Shown here in pieces: positions 9,149-17,701 of a stretch of DNA of 59,288 bases. This stretch comes from Lachnospiraceae bacterium (GTDB lineage: Bacteria; Bacillota; Clostridia; Lachnospirales; Lachnospiraceae): contig JAEEMP010000119.1 of assembly GCA_016283275.1 (NCBI GenBank), positions 1 to 59,288 of the forward strand. Reading direction: 5' to 3'. The notes under the pieces were generated by a model. The model was not told the origin of the DNA and made no database searches. It saw nothing but the letters and a program-made list of their open reading frames with translations. Numbering within the stretch: the stretch's first letter is position 1; each line of letters starts with the position of its first letter. The position numbers were made by a program, and so were the translations under genes.

Positions 9149-10576
9149 TTATTCAGCAGATTCGCTGTACTTTGTAAGTAATTCTATCCAGCTTCCTACG
9201 GTGAAAGAAACCGATGCGCAATATTCGGGATCCTCCAGAACGAGTTCTCCGTTTGTGGTCCACCAGTCATATCCTCTGTCGTTCTTTGCATCGTATACCA
9301 CATTGCCGCTTTCATCGCATCCGCCCTTTGAATGAGCGTATGTGTTTTCAATAGCTTCCGCAACAACAGGGTTTGCAGAGTAACCGCCCATGTCCTTGCC
9401 CCATGCGCTGAAACCGTCTTCGGTACAGGTCATGTATGCTATGAATGCACATGCTGTCCAGGGAAGAGGACTGTTGTCTGTTACAAAGAGATAATGGCAA
9501 TAACCGTAACCGCCGATACCCTTATAACCGTCCTGATAAGCTGCTACTTTGATGTTGTTTACGGAAACGCCCGCGGATTCCTCTACGGAACGAAGCTTTG
9601 AGTATACTAAAAGTCCTGCCTGGTCTGTTGCGGAATCCGTAACAAGTGTGTTGCAGATAGGACCGTCGTCTGTCTGTGCGTTGTAACTTTCAACCCAGAG
9701 TTTGATCCATGCAAGAGCGTATTTGCCGTTCTCGCCGAGGCCGAGATCCGAAGCGTCTGATGCCATTGCATCAATAGTGGTCTTGAAGTATGCCTGTCTG
9801 TCTGCATCAAGTGCATCGAAAGCATCCTTAAGCATTGCTGCGTACTTATCTTCGGTAAGCATGTAAAGGAAGTTCTTACCTACGATCTCGGAATCGATAT
9901 CCATGTAGAGCGCATGAACGTTTTCATCCACGAAATCCCAGCAGTTTGTGTAAACCTTGTCGCCTGTGCAGTTATACATGAATACCTTGTTAAGTGTCTG
10001 AAGAGGAAGATATCCCTTGTATGCATCGGCTGTAGTGTTGTTTGCCTCTGCCCAGTCCTTGGGGATAAACGTATCAAGGATACCGGTCTGTACCATCTTG
10101 GATTCGATCTGGTTGCCGTCCTGGATAAGTGTCATTGCGAATGTTCCGGAATCCTTTAAAGAATCAGCGGAAAGCTGTTCAAAGATCTTGTTGTTCTTGG
10201 GCTGCTGCCATTCAAACTCCATTGTGTATGAAGGATTGATGGACTGTAAATACTCGATGAATAAAGGAAGTGCCGATTTACCGCGGCTTGAGTTACCGAC
10301 GCCGTAGAATGTCTTTCCGTTGGACTCTTCTATTGCCTTGTTGGCAAGTTCTTCAAGGGTCATTCCCTGTGCTTCTTTGATGATCTTCTGTGTCTCTGTG
10401 AGGTTTTCCTCGGGAACATCGGCTACATTGACCGTTTCCGTAGTAGTGGAAGTAACCTCTGTCTTGGGTGCCGTTTCTGTCGAAGCCGGAGCTGCCGGTG
10501 CGGAATCGCCGCATCCTGCGAGCATTGCTACCGAAAGAGTTGCTGCCATGAGCATTGCTACAATTTTCTTTTTCAT
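9149..10576 (-). CDS. Extracellular solute-binding lipoprotein (Fe(III)/AfuA-like class)
   Basis: Starts MKKKIVAMLMAATLSVAMLA with the lipobox LAGC, preceded by AGGAGGG; the longer open frame has no such site. The signal peptide is followed by a Thr/Ala/Pro-rich linker and then a binding-protein fold of about 400 residues with the segment NTLVTDSATDQAG. It is the first gene of a three-gene transporter operon (binding protein, fused permease, ATPase). It should capture the ligand outside the membrane. The ligand is not evident. The gene lies directly downstream of the sensor operon and is separated from it by a terminator-like hairpin, so it may be the target of the AraC-type regulator. Confidence 0.9.
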   Translation of the reverse strand: MKKKIVAMLMAATLSVAMLAGCGDSAPAAPASTETAPKTEVTSTTTETVNVADVPEENLTETQKIIKEAQGMTLEELANKAIEESNGKTFYGVGNSSRGKSALPLFIEYLQSINPSYTMEFEWQQPKNNKIFEQLSADSLKDSGTFAMTLIQDGNQIESKMVQTGILDTFIPKDWAEANNTTADAYKGYLPLQTLNKVFMYNCTGDKVYTNCWDFVDENVHALYMDIDSEIVGKNFLYMLTEDKYAAMLKDAFDALDADRQAYFKTTIDAMASDASDLGLGENGKYALAWIKLWVESYNAQTDDGPICNTLVTDSATDQAGLLVYSKLRSVEESAGVSVNNIKVAAYQDGYKGIGGYGYCHYLFVTDNSPLPWTACAFIAYMTCTEDGFSAWGKDMGGYSANPVVAEAIENTYAHSKGGCDESGNVVYDAKNDRGYDWWTTNGELVLEDPEYCASVSFTVGSWIELLTKYSESAE

Positions 10577-10686
10577 TTTTACCCTCCTGTAAATGTTTGG
10601 TTGCCCTGATGTGTTTTTCACATCCATGATCTGATTATAAAAATCGGGTAAAAATTTTAGAACTGGACAAAACTGTTATTTGTTTA

Positions 10687-10730
10687 AAAAAACCGACATG
10701 TTGCACATTAAAAAATGCAAAATGTCGGTT
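10687..10730. terminator. Terminator between the sensor operon and the transporter operon
   Basis: Outer stem AACCGACAT/ATGTCGGTT with a partly paired inner stem around TTGCA and TGCAA. On the minus strand it is followed by TTTTTAAACA. It lies 24 bases after the response-regulator stop codon. Confidence 0.8.
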
Positions 10731-10753
10731 TGTTTGTGTATTTTTACAAGTAT

Positions 10754-11518
10754 CTAACTTCTGTCCTGATACTCGGAAGGGCTTAATCCAACGAGTTTTT
10801 TGAAGGTCGAAGAAAAATATGTAAGATCCTTATATCCCACCGTTTCGGCCACTTCGTAGACCTTATGCCTGCAGTCTTTTAAAAGTCTCATGGCGGCTCT
10901 TATGCGAAACCTTGTGATATAGGCATTTACCGTATAATCCGTCTCTTTTTTGAACGTATGCGAAAGATGTCCCTCACTTAAGCCTATATGGTCTGCGATC
11001 TTTTTGACCCCGAGATCCTGGTCGGAAAAATGTTCGGCTATATAATCAAGCGCCTCATTGATATATTTGCTCTTTCCGCTTTCCTTGTATGCTTCCTCGG
11101 GCAGGATATCGTCGGAATGCTGTTTTTCCGCGCTTTCTTTTTTGCTGTCAAATTTCTCGATAAGCTTCTTTACCGCTTCCTCAAGTTCACCGTCGGTGTA
11201 CGGCTTTAAAAGGTAATCCATCGCTCCGTATTTTACCGCCCTCTGTGCATACGAAAAATCGCTGTAAGCGGTAAGTAAGATCACCGGAACCTCGTTGCCT
11301 TCGATCCTTAAAGCCTTGAGCATATCAAGGCCGTCCATACCGGGCATACGTATATCCGATATCACAAGATCGGGTTTTAACTTTTCAATGAGCCTTAAAC
11401 CCTCTTCGCCGTTTTCGGCTTCACCCACTACGGCCGCACCTATGGAATTCCAGTCCGTTTCCAATACGACCCCGCGCCTTACCAGCGCTTCATCATCAAC
11501 AATAACTATCTTATACAT
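10754..11518 (-). CDS. Response regulator, receiver plus AraC-type DNA-binding domain (YesN/HptR type)
   Basis: Receiver domain: acidic pair VDDE at residues 8-11, phospho-acceptor Asp in VISDIRMPG (about residue 55), conserved Lys in LLKPY. A linker leads to an AraC-type double helix-turn-helix (about 150-254) with GLSEGHLSHTFKKET and VGYKDLTYFSSTFKK. It should activate transcription after phosphorylation by the kinase whose gene overlaps its start by 8 bases. The likely target is the adjacent transporter operon. The start ATG has GGGAGAGG directly upstream. Length 254 is short for YesN proteins (often 350-540) and matches the HptR size class. Confidence 0.93.
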   Translation of the reverse strand: MYKIVIVDDEALVRRGVVLETDWNSIGAAVVGEAENGEEGLRLIEKLKPDLVISDIRMPGMDGLDMLKALRIEGNEVPVILLTAYSDFSYAQRAVKYGAMDYLLKPYTDGELEEAVKKLIEKFDSKKESAEKQHSDDILPEEAYKESGKSKYINEALDYIAEHFSDQDLGVKKIADHIGLSEGHLSHTFKKETDYTVNAYITRFRIRAAMRLLKDCRHKVYEVAETVGYKDLTYFSSTFKKLVGLSPSEYQDRS

Positions 11519-13220
11519 TCCTCTCCCTTTCAGCAGGTATACGTATGGTGGTCTTGGTGCCTCCTTCGCTTACCGATTCCGCCCTGAGGCCGTATTCCTC
11601 TCCGTAATTTAACTTAAGGATCGTTGATACGTTATATATACCGATGTGCTTTTTCTTTCCGTCTTTATCCTCAAGGGGCTCACCCGCATTGATGATCGTA
11701 AGCTGCTCATCGGTCATTCCGTTTCCGTCATCCGTGACCTCGATGTTTAAAACACCGTCTTCTTCATAGATATTTACAAATATCTGGCCGGAAGCTCTGT
11801 CCCTGAACCCGTGTATTATAGAATTTTCGACTATCGGCTGGATGATAAGTTTGGGCACTATCATGTCCTCAAGCTCCATCGGAACCTCCACATCATAGTC
11901 AAACTTATCCGAAAACCTGATCTTCTGGATATTTACATATGCATCCACAAGCTTAAGCTCTTCGGACAGTTTTATAAATGTTCCGCCGGAAATGGCGGTC
12001 CTTAAGATCGCCGCAAGATCCGAAGAAAGATCCGCTATTACGGGAACCTTGTTGGCCTTTGCCACCCATTTCATAGTATCGAGAGTATTGTAAAGAAAAT
12101 GCGGGTTGAGCTGGGCCTGCATCATCTCAAGATTGGCCTCGTTAAGCTCCTTCTGCTGTTTGACCTGAAGCTCCATATAGGATTTAAGCTCCTTTGTCAT
12201 CTCATCGAAGGTATCCGAAAGAAGCCCGAACTCATCTTCCCTCTTTGAGCTTATGCTTACATCAAGATTACCGCCCTTTGTACTGTTCATGGCATTTACA
12301 AGATTATCCACGGGTTTTGTGAGATTCTTACTCACGATACGCGCCACAAAAATACATATGAGCGCACTTCCCAAAGCAAGCGCCGCGATCACAAGAAGCA
12401 GCGACTTCTTAAAATCTGCGGTAAAGATATTGTTTCTGCCTGCCACGATATACAGTCCGTAATCATCAAGTTCCTCGATCTCGATAAAAAGCCTGTCGCC
12501 TCTTTGTGAAAGCGGTTCACCGTTAAATATCCTCTCACGCACAAGATCACTCATATGGATGCCCTGCGCGGCTGTCGAAGCGTAGACTTCGTCAAAATGG
12601 CTGTCCAGGACCGAAAGTCCGCTTGAAAAATCAAAGCTAACCGAAAGGATCTGTTCAAGCTGTTCTCTTGTGATCTCGGCAACCACATAGCCCAAACATT
12701 CGTCTTCATCGCTAAATATGCCCCTGGCAAGTTCAAGAGTTGCATCATCGTTTAGATAATCCGAACCTTTTAACACGACCGTCTTATCGGAATGGATCTT
12801 TGCCTCACGAAGCAGGCCCCAGTATGTGGGAAGCATTCCGTTTTCCGAAGTCTCGTCGGTAGAATACTTACATATCCCTTCGGCATCATACAGCTTAAAA
12901 TATGCATTGTTCCTAAGCTCCGCTGTGGTCTCGTAAAGGGTTTTGTATACCTTGTTTCTCTCCCACCTGTCGGTTTCGTCTATACCGTCTTTTATGTTTT
13001 TGGTATTTACGATCACCTGCATCACATCATCGGTATCCGAAAGACACTCGGTGATCGCCGATCTTGTCTTTTCAAGGGCAAAGCTTGCGTCTTTTATGTT
13101 TTCCGCACGATTTTGAAGATCAAATACAAATACGAGCAATAGTCCCGATAGTATGAGCGGAATAAGACCTACTACGATAAAAGAAAACAAAAGTTCACGT
13201 TTGAAGGATCTTTTTATCAT
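11511..13220 (-). CDS. Membrane sensor histidine kinase (YesM/HptS type)
   Basis: 569 residues: N-terminal membrane helix (about 10-32), an extracellular sensor region of roughly 240 residues, a second helix (LLLVIAALALGSALICIFVARIV), a HAMP segment, then a His_kinase domain with the autophosphorylation motif AQLNPHFLYNTLDTMKW and an ATPase domain with IVENSIIHG and VTDDGNGM. It should phosphorylate the next protein. The gene overlaps both neighbours (4 bases with the binding protein, 8 with the regulator), so the three are translated together. The sensor is probably controlled by the lipoprotein encoded just before it, as in three-component HptA-HptS-HptR systems; that link is inferred from order. 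Confidence 0.93.
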   Translation of the reverse strand: MIKRSFKRELLFSFIVVGLIPLILSGLLLVFVFDLQNRAENIKDASFALEKTRSAITECLSDTDDVMQVIVNTKNIKDGIDETDRWERNKVYKTLYETTAELRNNAYFKLYDAEGICKYSTDETSENGMLPTYWGLLREAKIHSDKTVVLKGSDYLNDDATLELARGIFSDEDECLGYVVAEITREQLEQILSVSFDFSSGLSVLDSHFDEVYASTAAQGIHMSDLVRERIFNGEPLSQRGDRLFIEIEELDDYGLYIVAGRNNIFTADFKKSLLLVIAALALGSALICIFVARIVSKNLTKPVDNLVNAMNSTKGGNLDVSISSKREDEFGLLSDTFDEMTKELKSYMELQVKQQKELNEANLEMMQAQLNPHFLYNTLDTMKWVAKANKVPVIADLSSDLAAILRTAISGGTFIKLSEELKLVDAYVNIQKIRFSDKFDYDVEVPMELEDMIVPKLIIQPIVENSIIHGFRDRASGQIFVNIYEEDGVLNIEVTDDGNGMTDEQLTIINAGEPLEDKDGKKKHIGIYNVSTILKLNYGEEYGLRAESVSEGGTKTTIRIPAERERNV

Positions 13221-14224
13221 TTTTCTCCTCCGATCGTTTCGTTAAGTCTTTCAATTATCTCTTTTCGGTTCTCTTCGGCCCATAAGATATCGTACTCTAT
13301 TGCCGAAACATTGCTTTTTACGTTTATGTCCTTTCTCACGGAGTGTCTGTAACAATAATCCTGCAAAAGGTTCTGAACGTCGTCGCTCACGGTAAATTCA
13401 AGAAACATTTTTGCATTGTCAAGATGCGGGGCGCCGTTTACTATTGCCGTCCCGTCCGGAAGAACGCTTGTACCGTCTTCGGGATACACCATACCTATCT
13501 GAGCACCCTGCATTATGTATTTTTTTGCTATATCCTCTGTGGTGATGCCGATAAGTTTGCTTCCCGAGACAACAGCCTCGACAGCCTTCGAAGAACCCGA
13601 GCTTAACTCACCCTTTAGATTCTCCCCGAACAGTCTTATCGCTTCGTCACGGTCGTATTTATCTCCGGTGATGTCTATGAGCGTACAAAGCGATGTATAT
13701 GCGCTTCCCGATCTCGAAGGATCGGCAAAAGCGATCTGCCCCGCCCAGTGATTGTTAAGAAGTTCGTGCCAGGTACGCGGTGTGCCGGCCGAATATACAA
13801 GTTTCCGATTGTATATAAAAACTATCGGAAAAGTCGAAAAAACGGTATATTTATCGTCTTTTTGCCTGTAATCTTCAAAAAGTTTATCGGAAACGCTGCA
13901 TTCATATCCGTAAAAGAGATCGGCATATGCGGAAAGTGAGTCCACACCGCCGCCAAACATCACATCGCATTTCGGCGAATCCGACTCTTCCGATATCTGA
14001 TCCAAAAGCTCGTTCGTACCGCCTGTCACGACATCGACCATTATACCCGTTCTGTCCTCAAATTCTCTTACTATCGGGCCGTATATCTCCTCTTTGTGGG
14101 CAGTGTACACCACAAGCTTTTTAGACTCGTCCGCACCAAAAGAAGGTGCGTATACAATCTGCCCGCACCCCGAAAGAACAAGTATGGATATCAATAATAC
14201 CGAAAGAAGCTTTCTTTTAAACAT
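13217..14224 (-). CDS. Binding lipoprotein of a three-component sensor (HptA-like, Fe(III)-type fold)
   Basis: A lipoprotein (signal peptide ending LVLSGC) followed by a Fe(III)-class periplasmic-binding fold: KKLVVYTAHKEEIYGPIVREF near the N-terminus, then GGTNELLDQI, FADPSRSGSAYTSL and GAPHLDNAKMFLEF. About 335 residues. The last bases overlap the kinase start (ATGA), with no permease in this operon, so it probably senses a ligand for the kinase and does not feed a transporter. The start is uncertain: ATG at 14224 fits the signal peptide, while a TTG 18 bases upstream has a weak AAGG site. Its closest functional analogue that I know is HptA of Staphylococcus aureus; the ligand here is unproven. 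Confidence 0.88.
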   Translation of the reverse strand: MFKRKLLSVLLISILVLSGCGQIVYAPSFGADESKKLVVYTAHKEEIYGPIVREFEDRTGIMVDVVTGGTNELLDQISEESDSPKCDVMFGGGVDSLSAYADLFYGYECSVSDKLFEDYRQKDDKYTVFSTFPIVFIYNRKLVYSAGTPRTWHELLNNHWAGQIAFADPSRSGSAYTSLCTLIDITGDKYDRDEAIRLFGENLKGELSSGSSKAVEAVVSGSKLIGITTEDIAKKYIMQGAQIGMVYPEDGTSVLPDGTAIVNGAPHLDNAKMFLEFTVSDDVQNLLQDYCYRHSVRKDINVKSNVSAIEYDILWAEENRKEIIERLNETIGGEK

Positions 14225-14364
14225 GCCAATATAATACCACAAAATAAGCCTTAACGCGTTTTGTATGCATATATTTTTTGAACGATTCCAAATAATCGTT
14301 GTAAAATTAATATCTCGTATGTAAGATATTTTTGTAGAAAATATTTACCCAAGGGGAAAGAACG

Positions 14365-15285
14365 ATGCGTTGTTATAAGATCGGCGAAAAACTTGAGGAA
14401 GTATCCGTAAAATCCTTTAAAAATCTTGATTTTCAGTACGTTGTGATCCTGTCCGAAGAAGAATGGACAAAGAACAAGACCGATTTCGATCTCGGAATCG
14501 AATTGGAAATAAGTCTTTCTTCCATAAACAGTACACGCGCAGAAGTCAACTACGACTCCATAACCGGAAGATTCCACGCAATAGACAGGAACAACTTATC
14601 CGGAAAACCCAAAGACTTCGCTTTTACTCTCGATGAAAAAGGTATCATTTTTATCGATGATGAAGGTCTGTCCGGTGAATTGATCCAAAAGATCGCAATA
14701 AACAAAAAGCTTGTAAATCCGTGTCTTGAGAGGTTCTTATACGACTTTCTCGAACAGATCATCTGTAATGACGCCAACATCTTAAGCGGTTTCGACAATG
14801 CACTCGACGAGATCGAAAAGCAGATATTCAACGGAAAAACCGAAAATGTCCTTAAAAACCTCGCAGATATAAGAAACTCTTTAAGAGACTTTAAGATCCA
14901 CTATCTTGAACTTATAGATGTCTGTCAGGAATTTGAAGAGAACGAAAATCATTTCTTTAAGGACAAGAACGACAGATACTTCCACCTTGTAAACCAGCGT
15001 ATACAGCGGCTTTACGAAAGAGTCATAACGCTTGTGGAATTTACCGTCCAGTTAAGAGAATACTGCCAGACCAAGACCGACGAGCGTCAGAACAAGACTC
15101 TCGCGTTCTTAACTGTGGTATCCGCTATATTCATGCCGCTCACCCTTATCGTGGGCTGGTACGGAATGAACTTTAAGTACATGCCCGAACTTGAGTACCG
15201 ATACGCATATCCTATCCTGTTTGTAATATGCATATTCATCGTTATCGGAAGTATATTCATATTCAAGAAAAAGAAAATACTTTAA
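14365..15285 (+). CDS. corA: CorA-family magnesium/divalent cation transporter
   Basis: Plus-strand gene. The C-terminus has the hallmark of CorA: the first membrane helix ends in GWYGMNFKYMPE (GMN at 267-269), followed by a second helix and a Lys-rich tail. The N-terminal 240 residues form the cytoplasmic alpha/beta and long-helix part that gates the pentameric channel. Length 306 fits the family. AAGGGGAAAG lies just upstream of the ATG. It stands alone, divergent from the HptA-like gene and convergent with the kinase gene, with a shared bidirectional terminator. The upstream 120 bases are too short for a magnesium riboswitch, and I see none. Confidence 0.92.
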   Translation: MRCYKIGEKLEEVSVKSFKNLDFQYVVILSEEEWTKNKTDFDLGIELEISLSSINSTRAEVNYDSITGRFHAIDRNNLSGKPKDFAFTLDEKGIIFIDDEGLSGELIQKIAINKKLVNPCLERFLYDFLEQIICNDANILSGFDNALDEIEKQIFNGKTENVLKNLADIRNSLRDFKIHYLELIDVCQEFEENENHFFKDKNDRYFHLVNQRIQRLYERVITLVEFTVQLREYCQTKTDERQNKTLAFLTVVSAIFMPLTLIVGWYGMNFKYMPELEYRYAYPILFVICIFIVIGSIFIFKKKKIL

Positions 15286-15295
15286 TTTGATCGGT

Positions 15296-15332
15296 AAAAA
15301 AAGATCTGTGAGCTTAAGCTCACAGATCTTTT
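15296..15332. terminator. Bidirectional terminator between corA and the NahK-like gene
   Basis: A perfect palindrome built on AAAGATCTGTGAGC, centred on CTTAAG, is flanked by A-runs and T-runs. The stop codon of the minus-strand kinase gene lies inside the stem. Confidence 0.9.
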
Positions 15333-16432
15333 TCTATTACCGCTTTCATCTTATCCCATTTTCTTTCCATATCTTTGACAAGTTCTATCTGGGTGCGGGC
15401 ACGGTCCAGATTATGACCTTCCCTGTGTACCATAAAATAGGTATCACCCTCAAGATAATCCGTCAGAAATCTCATACCGCACTCAAGCGTCATGGTCTTA
15501 GCTCCGTACGGCATCAATCTTATCTCGTTTTCCGTAAGCGATCCGCCGCTTCCCTCGATATAACCCTTTGCATAGATGTCAAAAAGATCGAGCGACAAAG
15601 AAACTTTTGATAGATCCTTTTCATCTTCCGCCGCCGTATTGGCCCCGAAACGGATCGAGTCGCCGAAGTCGAATATCGAAAGCCCCGGCATGACCGTATC
15701 AAGATCAATCACACAAAGCCCTCTGCCCGTTTCTTTATCGAGCATTATATTGTTAAGCTTTGTATCGTTGTGCGTAACCCTCAAAGGTATCTTTCCTTCC
15801 TTTAAAGCATTTGCGCAATATTCCATATCTTCCTTATGGGTCTTAAAGAATTCGATCTCCTCTTTGGCCGATCCCACGCGGTTGCATATATCTTCTTTTA
15901 CGGCCTTTTCAAAATCTTTATACCTTTTGGGCGTATTATGAAAATCGGGGATCGTCTCAATAAGCTTGGTCGCGTCAAACGAAGACATAAGACCCTGGAA
16001 CTTTCCGAAAGTTACCGCGCTTTGATAAAAATCATCGGCATTTCTGACCTGTTCAAGCGATACCGCATCGGTAATAAACTCATACATGCGCCAATAGCTT
16101 CCGATCGAATCCTTTACGTATGGCTTTCCGTCTTTTGTGTATACAAGGTTTAAGGTCTCCCGTTTGGGATCACCGCCCCGTTCTTTTATCTTTTCTTTTA
16201 AGAAGTCCGTTACCTGCTCAATGTTTTTCATTAAAAGCTCGGGCTCCTTAAATACCTCACGGTTCATACGTTGAAGAATATAACGTATTTCGGCGCCGTC
16301 TTTATCGCACTTTACCAGAAAAGTATCGTTAATGTGGCCGTTACCGTATTTTTCGCAGTATATACATCTGCCTTCCGTCTTGAAAGACTCAAGCGCTTCG
16401 TCTTTTTTTTCGCAAAGTTCCTCACGAGTCAT
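15320..16432 (-). CDS. APH-fold sugar kinase, similar to N-acetylhexosamine 1-kinase (NahK)
   Basis: Aminoglycoside-phosphotransferase-fold kinase of 370 residues. The catalytic loop reads THNDTKLNNIMLD and the metal-binding motif is CVIDLDTVMPG, followed by FDFGDSIRFGAN. The N-terminal GNGHINDTFLV and ILQRMN segments are typical of the NahK-like subgroup, which phosphorylates the anomeric carbon of GlcNAc, GalNAc or related sugars. As the last gene of the operon with a sugar transporter and a Gfo/Idh/MocA oxidoreductase, it probably primes a released monosaccharide for catabolism. The sugar is unknown. AAGGA sits 7 bases before the ATG. Assignment to the fold is firm; the exact substrate is inference. 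Confidence 0.85.
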   Translation of the reverse strand: MTREELCEKKDEALESFKTEGRCIYCEKYGNGHINDTFLVKCDKDGAEIRYILQRMNREVFKEPELLMKNIEQVTDFLKEKIKERGGDPKRETLNLVYTKDGKPYVKDSIGSYWRMYEFITDAVSLEQVRNADDFYQSAVTFGKFQGLMSSFDATKLIETIPDFHNTPKRYKDFEKAVKEDICNRVGSAKEEIEFFKTHKEDMEYCANALKEGKIPLRVTHNDTKLNNIMLDKETGRGLCVIDLDTVMPGLSIFDFGDSIRFGANTAAEDEKDLSKVSLSLDLFDIYAKGYIEGSGGSLTENEIRLMPYGAKTMTLECGMRFLTDYLEGDTYFMVHREGHNLDRARTQIELVKDMERKWDKMKAVIEKDL

Positions 16433-16450
16433 GTCTTAATCCTTATCCTG

Positions 16451-17701
16451 TCAGTTTTCTCTGAATTTATCCATATTGAACACTGTGCCCGTAATACGGG
16501 ACTGTTCTGCCGCATAGGCCATCAAATGGCTCTCAACGGAACGTTCGATACTCGATCTGCTCTCGATCTTACCGTCTTTATTTCCGATAGCTTCAAGGAA
16601 ATCCATTGTAAGACGGTAATCTCCGCCGCCGTGGAATCCTTCTTCGTTGTTGATCGGTATCTTTTTAACTTCTCCTTCATAAAGATAATTGGGAGAATAC
16701 TTTGTAACCGTGATAAAATCTTCGGAATCGTCGCCGATGATATCACCGTTCTCGCACATGACCTTGATGGTACGGTGCATCTTGTTCGTAAGACCGCTTA
16801 AGTGGAACGTTGCGGTAACTCCGTTTTCAAATTCGATGCTCGTAACCTGGTTGTCACATACATTATTGTCGCAGCGGAATACGCATCTTCCGTAAGGGCC
16901 TTCTTTTAGAGCCTTTAAGATACCCTCTTCCGACTGATCTTCGGTAAGCACGAGAGCCGGCCAGTCACCTCTGATCGGAAGATATGCTTTCTTTCCGTCG
17001 AATCTGCAATTCGGTGCGCACGGACATGTTAAGCAGCGGTCCGTTGAACCTATCGGAGCATTCTCTTCTTTGAAATATGAAAGATTGCCGAATGAAGAGA
17101 TCCTCTTGCAGTTACTTCCCACAAGCCAAAGAAGGATATCCATATCATGACATGATTTCTGCATGATGATGGGGCTTGAAAGATCCGAATTGCGCCAGTT
17201 TCCACGCACAAACGAATGTGCCATATGGAAATTACCTACATTCTCGGCATGCTGGATAGTGATTACCCTTCCAAGTTCTCCGGAATCGATGATCTGCTTG
17301 ATCGTTGAAAAGAACCTGGTGTACCTAAGCACATGGCATACAACGATGGTAACACCCTTTTCTCTGGCCTTGTTCCTGATATCGATACATTCCTGTACAT
17401 CCGGAGAGATAGGCTTTTCAAGAAGAATGTCATAACCTATATCTATCGCAGCCATAGCCTGTTTATAATGGTCTCTGTCCATAGTGGCCAAAATGATCGC
17501 ATCCGCTATCTTTCCCTGTGCAAAGAAATCCTTTACATCGGCATATGATCGCTCAACGGGAATATTGAACTCCTTTGCGGCAATATCACGCTTCTCTTTT
17601 GAAATATCAACTACGGCACAGATCTCGGCATTAGCCTTCTCATATGCATATTTTGCGTATATCGTACCGCGTTGTCCGGCACCGATTAATGCTAATTTCA
17701 T
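16451..17701 (-). CDS. Gfo/Idh/MocA-family oxidoreductase with a cysteine-rich insert
   Basis: NAD(P)-dependent sugar or inositol dehydrogenase family. The Rossmann motif GAGQRG is at residues 7-12, the conserved EKP is in DILLEKPISP, and the catalytic-region motif is SCHDMDILLWLVG. Length 416 is longer than the common 330-390. An insert carries CLTCPCAPNC and then CVFRCDNNVC, eight cysteines that could bind a metal; similar Cys-containing segments occur in some Gfo/Idh/MocA proteins of gut bacteria, but I cannot say which metal. The start overlaps the stop of the giant upstream gene (ATGA), with GAGG just upstream, showing coupled translation. It likely oxidises or epimerises a sugar from that enzyme. 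Confidence 0.9.
   Translation of the reverse strand: MKLALIGAGQRGTIYAKYAYEKANAEICAVVDISKEKRDIAAKEFNIPVERSYADVKDFFAQGKIADAIILATMDRDHYKQAMAAIDIGYDILLEKPISPDVQECIDIRNKAREKGVTIVVCHVLRYTRFFSTIKQIIDSGELGRVITIQHAENVGNFHMAHSFVRGNWRNSDLSSPIIMQKSCHDMDILLWLVGSNCKRISSFGNLSYFKEENAPIGSTDRCLTCPCAPNCRFDGKKAYLPIRGDWPALVLTEDQSEEGILKALKEGPYGRCVFRCDNNVCDNQVTSIEFENGVTATFHLSGLTNKMHRTIKVMCENGDIIGDDSEDFITVTKYSPNYLYEGEVKKIPINNEEGFHGGGDYRLTMDFLEAIGNKDGKIESRSSIERSVESHLMAYAAEQSRITGTVFNMDKFREN

Noticed and set aside
5608-10576. Naming the transporter fbpABC (iron uptake)
   Set aside because: The fold class fits, but the adjacent HptARS-like genes and the lack of visible iron-related neighbours make the substrate uncertain, so no iron gene symbols were given.
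14225-14364. A magnesium riboswitch (M-box) upstream of corA
   Set aside because: The region is only about 120-140 bases, contains both divergent promoters and shows no extended paired structure.
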